Shown one piece after another: positions 42,352-50,083 of a DNA stretch of 64,000 bases. The notes under the pieces are model-generated. The model worked only from the letters and a program-made list of their open reading frames with translations, searched no databases and was not told where the DNA came from. The position numbers were made by a program, and so were the translations under genes. This stretch comes from SHVO01 sp041906145. GTDB taxonomy: Bacteria > Pseudomonadota > Alphaproteobacteria > Rhodospirillales > Rhodospirillaceae. The stretch spans positions 118,672 to 182,671 of the forward strand of contig JAYRJU010000009.1 of NCBI GenBank assembly GCA_041906145.1, written 5' to 3'. The stretch's first letter is position 1, and each line of letters begins with the position of its first letter.

Positions 42352-43215
42352 CTATTTCTTGGCGTCCTGACGCACTTTTTCATAAAGCGCCACCGCGGCG
42401 GCGTTGGAGACGTTGAGGCTTTCCATATCGCCCGCCATGGGTAACTTCGCGACGTGGTCGCAGGTTTCAAGCACGAGGCGGCGTACGCCTTCGCCTTCGG
42501 CGCCCAGCACGAGCGCGATGCGGCCGCCGAGTTTGACTTGGCCGACCATATCCTTGGCGTGAGCGTCGAGGCCGACGACCCAGAACTGATGTTCCTTGAT
42601 CTCTTCAAGGGCGCGCACGAGGTTCGTGGTTTTCACGTAAGCGATCTTGTCTAGCGCGCCGGAGGCCGACTTTGCCATGACGCCGTTTTCCTCGGGCGCA
42701 TGGCGGTCGGGTGCGATTACCGCGACCGCGCCGAAAGCGGCGGCCGAGCGCAGAATGGCGCCCACGTTGTGCGGATCCGTGACTTGGTCGAGCACCATGA
42801 TGCAGGCGTTGGGATTGGCGCTTGAGAGTTCGAGCACGTCGGTGAGATTGTGATCGAGCGCCCGCGTCAGCATCGCGATGCCTTGATGCACGGCGTCCTC
42901 GCCGACGACGGCGTCGATCTCGCGGCGCGAACAGGTGCGCGCCTGACCGAGTGGGCCTGCTTCCTCGGTGAGTTTCGCGAGCGCCTCGGCCGTGCCCATG
43001 AGGCGGAGGATCTTGCGGGACGGATTGGCCACGGCGGCGGCGACGGCATGATGGCCGTAAAGCCAGACTTCGCCAGATTTGTGCGCGGGAGCTTCCTTCC
43101 GCTCGCCGCGTGGGGACTCAGAACGGACCGGTTGACGTTCTGCAATGGGGGTGGACCTGCGGCCCTGAGGCGCGCCCTTTTGTCCAAGTCTTGGAGAGCG
43201 GGTGTGTTTTGACAT
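42352..43215 (-). CDS. rlmB: 23S rRNA (guanosine-2'-O-)-methyltransferase RlmB-like
   Basis: SpoU/TrmH-family SPOUT methyltransferase of 287 residues. An N-terminal tail (about 1-45) is basic and disordered. A substrate-binding region starts at VWLYGHHAVAAAVANPSRK. The knotted SAM domain carries ILDQVTDPHNVGAILRSA-like motif 1 (VLDQVTDPHNVGAILRSA), IALVLGAEGEGVRRLVLE (motif 2) and LNVSNAAAVALYE (motif 3). These fit RlmB, which methylates G2251 of 23S rRNA. Related TrmH paralogues differ subtly, so the target is probable. Confidence 0.9.
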   Translation of the reverse strand: MSKHTRSPRLGQKGAPQGRRSTPIAERQPVRSESPRGERKEAPAHKSGEVWLYGHHAVAAAVANPSRKILRLMGTAEALAKLTEEAGPLGQARTCSRREIDAVVGEDAVHQGIAMLTRALDHNLTDVLELSSANPNACIMVLDQVTDPHNVGAILRSAAAFGAVAVIAPDRHAPEENGVMAKSASGALDKIAYVKTTNLVRALEEIKEHQFWVVGLDAHAKDMVGQVKLGGRIALVLGAEGEGVRRLVLETCDHVAKLPMAGDMESLNVSNAAAVALYEKVRQDAKK

Positions 43216-43454
43216 TTTTGGCTGATCCTTTTGCGCCCGGCGTAACGATGTTCGTCAACGTTTACAAGGAAGGACCATGCTTCCACGACGGGAATAACCC
43301 GTTGAAAAAAAACATTTGGCGTTCGCCGCCGAAGCCTTTAGAACGCGCCGCGAACGAAGCGGTAGGTGGGTTCGGACCAGTTCTCACCGCAGAATGATTG
43401 ACTGTTTGAGTCGTCACGACAAAAACATCAGTTATTCTAGATGCTTAGGTTCAC

Positions 43455-43540
43455 GGAGGGATGGCCGAGCGGTCAATGGCAGCAGACTGTAAATCTGCCG
43501 ACTTATGTCTACGAAGGTTCGAATCCTTCTCCCTCCACCA
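43455..43540 (+). tRNA. tRNA-Tyr (anticodon GTA)
   Basis: Class II tRNA of 86 bases with encoded CCA. The acceptor stem is GGAGGGA/TCCCTCC, the anticodon loop CTGTAAA gives GTA, and a long variable arm (CCGACTTATGTCTACGA) follows. The T-arm has GGTTCGAATCC. A hairpin, TCCTTCGC/GCGAAGGA, lies immediately after it. Confidence 0.96.
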
Positions 43541-43563
43541 TCCTTCGCTTACGCGGCGAAGGA
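43541..43563 (+). terminator. Hairpin downstream of tRNA-Tyr
   Basis: 8-bp perfect stem TCCTTCGC/GCGAAGGA with a 7-base loop, starting right after the tRNA CCA. It lacks a T-run, so it may be a processing hairpin rather than a terminator. Confidence 0.45.
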
Positions 43564-43645
43564 TGTCCCGCTGAAACCCGCAGGGGTAAAGCGGGCCTAG
43601 GTTCCGCAAGCTTCGGCTCGGCAAGCCCACTGATTGAGATCATCG

Positions 43646-43897
43646 ATGACCGAAACCCTTCCCAACCGTCTGTCCGTCAATCCGCAGAGCCCGCACTACA
43701 ACGAAGAGCTCCTGAAGAAGGACGTGGGCGTGCGCTTCAACGGCGTTGATAAAAATAACGTCGAGGAATATTGCGTCAGTGAAGGGTGGATCAAGGTCGC
43801 TGCCGGTAAGACCCTCGATCGTCGCGGTAATCCGATGACGATCACCCTTAAGGGCAAGGTTGAACCTTATTTCCGGACTCCGGAAAACGCCGCCTAA
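43646..43897 (+). CDS. DUF3297 family protein
   Basis: Small soluble protein of 83 residues matching DUF3297: LPNRLSVNPQSPHYNEELL, then VRFNGVDKNNVEEYCVSEG and WIKVAAGKTLDRRGNPMTIT. The family is common in proteobacteria and has no known function. I choose the ATG at 43646; the frame also has an upstream TTG. It lies just after tRNA-Tyr and may be transcribed from the same upstream region. Confidence 0.88.
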   Translation: MTETLPNRLSVNPQSPHYNEELLKKDVGVRFNGVDKNNVEEYCVSEGWIKVAAGKTLDRRGNPMTITLKGKVEPYFRTPENAA

Positions 43898-44363
43898 GCG
43901 AACCGGCGACTCTGCTGTTTCATCCCTCGTCAAAGACACCGCGCGGCGCGTTCCAGGCATGGAACCGGGGGCCGATCCCGTCGCGGGCGTAACGCTGGCA
44001 TGCGACTTTCGGCAATAATCCGCCGAGCAGGTTTTGGCCGGCTCGGTGCCGAAGCCGCATTGCCCGATCTTTGTGCGCTGCGTCCAAGTGGCGATTCAGT
44101 CAGTGATCACAGCCTATTAGGGTCTAGCTGTTACATTTTTTGGCGCATTTCCCAGGGTTGCGCGGAGGACCGCCGAGTGATCGGCGAGGCCTTTGAATTC
44201 ACGAAGATTTTTCGCGATGAAATCGCGAAAAACCGCGCGGCCCTCCACACTATGTGGTAAAAAAGTACTTCGCTTTGGAGCGTGGAGGGGCGCGTCTGAA
44301 AAGATGCGCCTGTGCTCGAGCGACGTTCGCCCGAAATGGGCTTCGGTTTAAATGAGGAGAGGC
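43898..44363. promoter_or_regulatory. Structured leader upstream of the first secreted cassette
   Basis: This gap of 466 bases holds no convincing gene. From 44171 on it is a run of inverted repeats: a 6-bp hairpin at 44171-44186; an 11-bp perfect TTTTTCGCGAT/ATCGCGAAAAA at 44208-44232; CCCTCCAC (44241) pairing GTGGAGGG (44282-44289), competing with CCACA CTA TGTGG plus AAAAAA at 44245-44262; a 9-bp stem capped by GAAA at 44289-44310; and GCCC/GGGC versus CCGAA/TTCGG at 44329-44346. The competing pairs suggest an attenuation-type 5' leader. Confidence 0.45.
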
Positions 44364-45758
44364 ATGCTGAATCTTCGTTGCGCTACGCATTTTGCTGCGG
44401 TCGCCGCCGTGATGTTTGCGGGCGCTGGCGCGTATGCGCAGACCCAGAAAAGCAAGGCGCCGGTTGAGGCCTTCATCGCGGAGCCGATGCCTGCCGGTGT
44501 TCAGGTGCTCGGTACGGAAGTCGACGGCCCGGTGTTCGCGACCGCCGCGGGCCGAACGCTGTATGTGTGGCCGGAAAACGACCAGAATGACCAAGGCGTG
44601 CGTGGCGAGCGTGAAGGCAAGCCGACCTGCACCGACAAAGTCACGCGGGTGACCGCCGGCTTTCATGAGCCCTATCCGCCCAACCTCGTAGAAGTGGACG
44701 TCGATACGCGTCCGGCCTGCACCGCGTTGTGGCCGCCGTTCATGGCCGACGCGAATGCGAAGCCGACGGGCAAATGGACGATCGTCGACCGCCCGGACGG
44801 TGGGAAGCAGTGGGCCTATGACGGCCTTGCGGCCTACATGTCCGTGCTCGACCGCGAACCCGGCGATGTGTTGGGTTCGGCCAAGATGCATGCGGGCGGC
44901 GATTCAGGCGCCAAGCGCAAGCCGATCGGCCCCGAGGCCGACGTTCCCGCGCAGTTTGAAGTCGTGACCGTGCCGCTGGGCCGCATGCTCACGGACATCA
45001 AGGGATTCTCGGTTTATGTGTGGGATCGCGACGGCGCCAACAAATCCAACTGCGATGCGGCGTGCCAGGAAACCTTCGCGCCGATGCTGGCGCATGTGTC
45101 CGCACCGAAAGTGCACGGCGACTGGGGTGTAATCGAGCGTTCGCCCGGCGTATTCCAGTGGACCTACCGTAAAAAGCCGCTCTACTCGCTGCTCGGCGAA
45201 GAACAGCGCGCGGCGTTCCACGGCTCGGACATCCCGGGCTGGCACAACGTGTTCACGCAGGCTGCGCCGCCGTTTCCGAAGGGCTTTGCCGTCCAGGACG
45301 CGCCCGGCGGTCAGGTTCTTGCGAACGCCGACGGCCGCACGGTGTATATCTACACCTGCATCGACGATACGCTTGATCAGCAGATTTGCGATCACCCGTC
45401 GCTCAATCAGAAATACCGTCTCGCGATCTGCGGCGGCGGGGATGCGCAGCGCTGCGTGAAGCAGTTCCCGTACGTGACCGCAAGCGCCAGCGAGCGTTCG
45501 ACTTCGCGTATCTGGCAGATCAAGACAATCAACACGGCCACCGGCAAATACGTCGAAGAGGGCGCACCGAACGCGACGCGCGTTTGGACGTACCGCGACC
45601 GGCCTGTGTACTACTTCTTCAAGGACACAACCCCGGGCGACACCTATGGGGACTCGTGGGGTGAGAACAACGGGTGGATCAACGGATTCCACGCCTTCTT
45701 CACCCGCGAGGAATTTCGCAAACAGTATATGGACACTTCAGGGAGCGGCCGTCGATGA
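44364..45758 (+). CDS. Secreted Lipoprotein_15/COG4315-like repeat protein, cassette 1
   Basis: Exported protein of 464 residues; first gene of cassette 1. Signal peptide to AYAQ. At least three repeats of the COG4315/Lipoprotein_15 type follow, each with an aromatic-rich strand pair: GRTLYVWPEND...WAYDGLAAYMSV, FSVYVWDRDGANKSNCDAAC...WTYRKKPLYSLL, and GRTVYIYTCID...WTYRDRPVYYFF. CDAACQETFAPM is the Cys motif seen in the family. I start at the ATG at 44364 (AGGAGA at good spacing) rather than 44352. Its paralogue is at 61258. The stop overlaps the next start. Confidence 0.75.
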   Translation: MLNLRCATHFAAVAAVMFAGAGAYAQTQKSKAPVEAFIAEPMPAGVQVLGTEVDGPVFATAAGRTLYVWPENDQNDQGVRGEREGKPTCTDKVTRVTAGFHEPYPPNLVEVDVDTRPACTALWPPFMADANAKPTGKWTIVDRPDGGKQWAYDGLAAYMSVLDREPGDVLGSAKMHAGGDSGAKRKPIGPEADVPAQFEVVTVPLGRMLTDIKGFSVYVWDRDGANKSNCDAACQETFAPMLAHVSAPKVHGDWGVIERSPGVFQWTYRKKPLYSLLGEEQRAAFHGSDIPGWHNVFTQAAPPFPKGFAVQDAPGGQVLANADGRTVYIYTCIDDTLDQQICDHPSLNQKYRLAICGGGDAQRCVKQFPYVTASASERSTSRIWQIKTINTATGKYVEEGAPNATRVWTYRDRPVYYFFKDTTPGDTYGDSWGENNGWINGFHAFFTREEFRKQYMDTSGSGRR

Positions 45759-46903
45759 AACACATCATTCTGTCCACTCAGGTCTCTGCGTTCGCGATTG
45801 CCGCGAGCGTCGTGCTGAGCGCCGGCGCCGCCAGCGCGCAGCAGGTCATGAAGGAAGGCGCCCTCGGCGTCCAAAACCGTTCCATCGGTTACGTGATGGT
45901 GTTCGAGAACCGCTCGATCTACCAGGCGAAGGACGCAAAGACGCAGTGCCCGACGGCGTTGAACGACGGTCCGCCGGAACAGTTCAAGAAGCTCTATCCC
46001 GATAACGGCGAGCGCACCGTCGAAGGCACACGCCTCGCATGGGAAGGCGAGCTGTGGAACCCGTCCGGCAAGGAACTGAATGTTCCGTACTACGAAGTGC
46101 AGGGCAAGGTTGGTCGCGGCATGAACCTCGACGGTAAAGTCGGCCCGAATGACTATGTCGATCCGGACACCGGCGAAAAGGGCATCGATAACCAGATTTA
46201 CCGCACGGTTGGTTGCACGTTTAATTACCGCGATGGCCAGACCTCGACCCTGACGCCGCAATGGCGCCGCGCAACGTACAACATCTTCGTCATCGAACTG
46301 ACGGACGTGGACAGTTTGCAGAATGACGACGATGTCACCGTGACGACCTACCGCGGCAAAGACCGTCTGATCACCGACGCGACCGGCAATGAATATCTGC
46401 CGGGCGGTTCGCAGACTCTCGATACGCGTTGGGGCAAGCGCTACATCACCGCCTTCAAGGGTAAGATCAAGGACGGCGTCCTGACCACGGAAGCCAAGGA
46501 CCTGATCATGCCGGCGGCGTCGGTGTACGCGCCGCGCGACGGCGCGCCGGACATCATCTACCGCGATATGCGTTTCCAGCTGAACCTGACGGACACGCAG
46601 GCGAACGGTTACATGGGCGGCTACGCGGACGTGTGGACTTGGTACTACCATTCGCACAAGACTCGTGACTCGCGTCACCAGGCGTACGGCGGCACGGCCG
46701 GCCCGACCCTGTATCGCGCGCTGATGAAGAACGCGGACGGGTTCCCGGATGCGAACGGCCAGAACACCGCGATCTCCACGGCGCTCGATGTGAAGTTCGT
46801 GCACGTGTTCGTGCAACATCCGGGCGCGCAAGTGGCCGGCATGGTCAATCACGAGAAGCAATCGGCTGAAGCCGGCGCCACGGAAGCGCGCACGCGCGAG
46901 TAA
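45755..46903 (+). CDS. Secreted protein of novel family, cassette 1
   Basis: Exported protein of 382 residues with a signal peptide ending ASAQ. I do not recognise the family. Visible features are MNLDGKVGPNDYVDPDTGEK, which resembles a calcium-binding loop, then GIDNQIYRTVGCTFNY, then VIELTDVDSLQNDDDVTVTTYRG and the C-terminal AISTALDVKFVHVFVQHP. The paralogue at 62635 shares GIDNQ, VGCT, ITD/VTD and DVTV elements along its length, so this is a real conserved family. The ATG overlaps the previous stop (ATGA). Possibly a periplasmic or surface binding protein. Confidence 0.72.
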   Translation: MKHIILSTQVSAFAIAASVVLSAGAASAQQVMKEGALGVQNRSIGYVMVFENRSIYQAKDAKTQCPTALNDGPPEQFKKLYPDNGERTVEGTRLAWEGELWNPSGKELNVPYYEVQGKVGRGMNLDGKVGPNDYVDPDTGEKGIDNQIYRTVGCTFNYRDGQTSTLTPQWRRATYNIFVIELTDVDSLQNDDDVTVTTYRGKDRLITDATGNEYLPGGSQTLDTRWGKRYITAFKGKIKDGVLTTEAKDLIMPAASVYAPRDGAPDIIYRDMRFQLNLTDTQANGYMGGYADVWTWYYHSHKTRDSRHQAYGGTAGPTLYRALMKNADGFPDANGQNTAISTALDVKFVHVFVQHPGAQVAGMVNHEKQSAEAGATEARTRE

Positions 46904-46917
46904 CGGAGGATTTGTTA

Positions 46918-48639
46918 GTGTCTTCGAAAGTACGTCTCTCCTCGCTCCTGCGCGGCAGCGCGATGGGCCTTCTGGCCGTCTTCGCGCTTTCGAGCTGCTC
47001 GGGACCGACGGGCAGTGATGGAGCCAAGTCCGCGGCGGCCAGCAAAGTCGCCGCGGTGGCGGAACCGGCGTCGTCGGGCGCCGAGCCGCGCCTGCGTCTC
47101 ATCACGCGCGACCAGTATCTCAACACGCTGGCTTATGTGTTCGGCGCGGATGTGCGCCCTGACGTGGAATTCGCTCCGGTGGAACGCGTCGACGGCCTTC
47201 TTCGTCTCGGCACCTCCCGCGCCGGCGTGAACGACACGCAGCTTGAGCTGTATCAGAAGACCGCACAGTTCGTGGCCGCGCAGGTGATTGAGCCCACACG
47301 CCGCAACTTCGTCATTACCTGCCAGCCGGCCAACGAAAAGGCCGCCGATGCCGCCTGCGCGACTCAGGTGCTGAACCGCGTCGGGCGCCTTATGTTCAGG
47401 AAGCCGTTGGAGAAGGACAAGTTGGCGGGCCTAGTGAGCCACGCTAACGCGAGCGCTGACCGCCTCGGCGACTTCTATGCCGGCCTCGCCGTCGCGATCG
47501 AAGAAATTCTGATGAGCCCGAAGGCGATGCTGATCGCCGAGACGGCCGAGCCGGACCCGAAGAACCCAGGTCATATGCGGCTGGACGCCTATTCGCTGGC
47601 GTCACGCCTGTCCTACTTCCTGTGGGACGCTGCGCCGGATGAAGCGCTGCTCAAGGCCGCCGAAAGCGGCGAGATCCAAACCGAGAAGGGCCGCGCCCGG
47701 ATCGTCGATATGATGATCGCGAGCCCGCGCCTGAAAGACGGCCTGCGCGCCTTCTTCGACGATATGTACGACTTCGAGAAGATGACGACCCTGGCCAAGG
47801 ACGCGCTGGTGTATCCGGCGTTCACCGGTCTCACCGCTGAAGACGCGCGTGAGCAGACCTTGCGCACCGTGGTGGATCATCTGATCACCAAGAAAGGCGA
47901 CTACCGCGACCTCTACACCACGCGCACCACGTTCCTGTCGCCGCCGTTGGCCGCGCTGTACCAGCTGCCGACGACCAAGGGCTGGATCGAGTATCAGTTC
48001 CCAGAGTCGAGCCCGCGCGCCGGTGTGTTGACGCACATCAGCTTCCTGGCCTCGCACTCTCATCCGGGCCGCAGCTCGCCGACCCTGCGCGGCAAGGCCT
48101 TGCGCGAATTGCTGCTGTGTCAGCCGGTTCCGCGTCCGCCCGCGAACGTCGATTTCTCGGCCCTCGAAAATCCGAAGTCCGAGCACAAGACGCAGCGCGA
48201 CCGCGTGAATTTCCATCTGGAAAACCCGGTGTGCGCTGGTTGCCATCGCATCACCGATCCGATCGGTCTTGCCATGGAAAACTTCGACGGTTCGGGCCGC
48301 TATCGTACCAGCGAACGCGGCGCGACCATCGACGCCAGTGGCAATCTCGACGGCAAACAATATAAGGATGTCACCGGCCTCGCTGCAGCGCTGCATGATC
48401 ATCCGGGCCTAACGTCGTGCCTGGTGAAGCGCGTGTACGCTTACGGCACGGGCAGTCAGACGACGAACGACGATGCCGAGATGCTGAAGTTCTTGAACGC
48501 GCGCTTTGAGTCGGCAGGTTATCGCGTGCCGGATCTGTTGCGCACGGTCGCGTTGAGCAAATCTTTTTCGGAATTCAAAGAAGCGGCTCCGGCCGCGGCT
48601 GAAGCGAAAACCGCTTCCGCTGCACCGGCCACTCACTAA
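46918..48639 (+). CDS. DUF1592-family lipoprotein with CxxCH motif, cassette 1
   Basis: Predicted lipoprotein of 573 residues (lipobox ALSSC, about residue 27). It carries the multi-domain pattern of planctomycete-type cytochrome-associated proteins: a DUF1587-like start (LITRDQYLNTLAYVFG), DUF1595-like helices, a DUF1592 part (LASRLSYFLWDAAPDEALL, then FFDDMYDF), DUF1588 with VCAGCHRITDPIGLAMENFDG, and DUF1585 (SCLVKRVYAYGTG). CAGCH at residues 439-443 is a c-type heme signature. The GTG at 46918 has GGAGG eight bases upstream. Electron transfer is likely but unproven; the family's substrate is unknown. Confidence 0.85.
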   Translation: MSSKVRLSSLLRGSAMGLLAVFALSSCSGPTGSDGAKSAAASKVAAVAEPASSGAEPRLRLITRDQYLNTLAYVFGADVRPDVEFAPVERVDGLLRLGTSRAGVNDTQLELYQKTAQFVAAQVIEPTRRNFVITCQPANEKAADAACATQVLNRVGRLMFRKPLEKDKLAGLVSHANASADRLGDFYAGLAVAIEEILMSPKAMLIAETAEPDPKNPGHMRLDAYSLASRLSYFLWDAAPDEALLKAAESGEIQTEKGRARIVDMMIASPRLKDGLRAFFDDMYDFEKMTTLAKDALVYPAFTGLTAEDAREQTLRTVVDHLITKKGDYRDLYTTRTTFLSPPLAALYQLPTTKGWIEYQFPESSPRAGVLTHISFLASHSHPGRSSPTLRGKALRELLLCQPVPRPPANVDFSALENPKSEHKTQRDRVNFHLENPVCAGCHRITDPIGLAMENFDGSGRYRTSERGATIDASGNLDGKQYKDVTGLAAALHDHPGLTSCLVKRVYAYGTGSQTTNDDAEMLKFLNARFESAGYRVPDLLRTVALSKSFSEFKEAAPAAAEAKTASAAPATH

Positions 48640-48653
48640 GGGAGACAAGCGTC

Positions 48654-49985
48654 ATGTACGACTTCAATAGACGTCGGGTACTTCGCGGCATGCTGGGTGG
48701 CGGCGCCGTGACGGTTGGTTTGCCGCTGCTGAACGCCTACCTGAACGGCAATGGCGATGCGATGGCCGATGGCCGTCCGATGCCCGTGCGTTTCGGGACC
48801 TGGTATTGGGCCCTCGGGATCGCCAAGGCGGCGTTCGTGCCGAGCAAGCTCGGCGCCAACTACGATATGAAGCCGGAGATGGAAGCGCTGAAGCCGGTGC
48901 AGCAGCACTTCAACGTGCTGACCAACTACACCGCATTCCGCGACAACGCGCCGAACCTCTGCCACTTCTCTGGCTGGGTGATTTCGCGCACCGGTACGGC
49001 CCCAATGACCGGCGGCAATATTCCGGGTGAGACGGTGGATGTGACCATCGCCAACCAGATCGGCCGCACCACGCGCTACAAGATGCTGACCGCTTCGGCC
49101 GACGGCAACGCGCGCGATACGTTCTCCTACGACAATCCGACGACCCCGAACGCTTCGGAAGTCTCGGGCCTGAAGTTCTATACCCGCCTGTTCGGCGCGG
49201 ACTTCCAGGATCCGAACGCCCCGACGTTCACGCCGAGCCCGAAGGTCATGGTGCGCAAGAGCGCCATCTCCGGCGTGCTCGACGATGTGAAGGATTTGGA
49301 GAAGTCGGTCGGCGCCGACGATAAGGCGCGTCTCGACCAATACTTCACCGGCTTGCGTCACCTGGAAAAGCAGTTCGACCAGCAACTCACAAAGCCGGAA
49401 CCGATCGCGGCGTGTAAGAAGCCGGGTAACCTCAAGGAAGACACCAAGGTTGGCTCTGACGTTTCGATCATCGCTTCGCGCCACAAGATCATCACCGATC
49501 TGATGGTGATGGCGGTGGCTTGCGATCAAACCCGTGTCTTCAACATGTCCTACGGCGGCAACAGCGCGACGAAGGCCGGCTTCGAGAAGCCGTCCCACAC
49601 CGCGACTCATGAAGAGCCGTGGGATACGTCGGTCGACTATCAGCCGACATGCTCGTGGTTCACGCGCCGCGCGATGGAGAACTGGGCCTACTACGTAAAG
49701 TCCTTCGCGGAGTTCAAGGAAGGCGCCGGTAGCCTGCTCGATAACTGCTTCATCATGGCGAACTCGGATCACGGCCTCGCGCGCATTCATGCGCTCGACG
49801 GCATGGCCCTGTTCACCGCCGGCCGCGCAGGCGGCAAGGTGAAGTCGGGTCTGCACATCGATGGCGGCGCGACCGCGACGACGCGCCTTGGCTACACCGC
49901 GATGCGCATCATGGGTCTCGACGTCTCGGCGTGGGGCACCAAGAGCAACCTGACCTCGAAGGAAATCGGCGAAATCCTCGCCTAA
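48654..49985 (+). CDS. DUF1552 family Tat-exported protein, cassette 1
   Basis: Protein of 443 residues matching DUF1552, always found next to DUF1592-type genes. The N terminus FNRRRVLRGMLGGGAVTVGL is a twin-arginine signal, so it is exported folded and may bind a cofactor. Conserved blocks include RFGTWYWALGI, FYTRLFGADFQDPNAP and LMVMAVACDQTRVFNM. IMANSDHGLARIHAL resembles the metal-binding part of alkaline-phosphatase-like (DUF1501) enzymes, suggesting a hydrolase fold; this is inference. It lies 14 bases downstream of the DUF1592 gene and ends cassette 1 at a terminator. Confidence 0.85.
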   Translation: MYDFNRRRVLRGMLGGGAVTVGLPLLNAYLNGNGDAMADGRPMPVRFGTWYWALGIAKAAFVPSKLGANYDMKPEMEALKPVQQHFNVLTNYTAFRDNAPNLCHFSGWVISRTGTAPMTGGNIPGETVDVTIANQIGRTTRYKMLTASADGNARDTFSYDNPTTPNASEVSGLKFYTRLFGADFQDPNAPTFTPSPKVMVRKSAISGVLDDVKDLEKSVGADDKARLDQYFTGLRHLEKQFDQQLTKPEPIAACKKPGNLKEDTKVGSDVSIIASRHKIITDLMVMAVACDQTRVFNMSYGGNSATKAGFEKPSHTATHEEPWDTSVDYQPTCSWFTRRAMENWAYYVKSFAEFKEGAGSLLDNCFIMANSDHGLARIHALDGMALFTAGRAGGKVKSGLHIDGGATATTRLGYTAMRIMGLDVSAWGTKSNLTSKEIGEILA

Positions 49986-50007
49986 ACATTCCTTCTGGAG
50001 ACGCGAC

Positions 50008-50036
50008 AACAGGGGGCCCCACAAGGGCCCCCTGTT
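50008..50036 (+). terminator. Terminator ending cassette 1
   Basis: Perfect 12-bp stem AACAGGGGGCCC/GGGCCCCCTGTT with a five-base loop, followed by AGTTTAT. It lies 22 bases after the DUF1552 stop and separates the cassette from the TPR/OGT gene. Confidence 0.85.
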
Positions 50037-50083
50037 AGTTTATGGTGTCGGTCCGATTGTCGTGGACGCGCAGGACGTAATTC

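Noticed and set aside
44000..44260. An 86-codon plus-strand frame before cassette 1
   Set aside because: No ribosome-binding site, no protein-like composition, and it runs through several perfect hairpins of the leader.
48636..50024. Long minus-strand frame opposite the DUF1552 gene
   Set aside because: The forward frame has a Tat signal and paralogue support; the reverse frame has neither. The same applies to 59780-60871 and 45644-46861.
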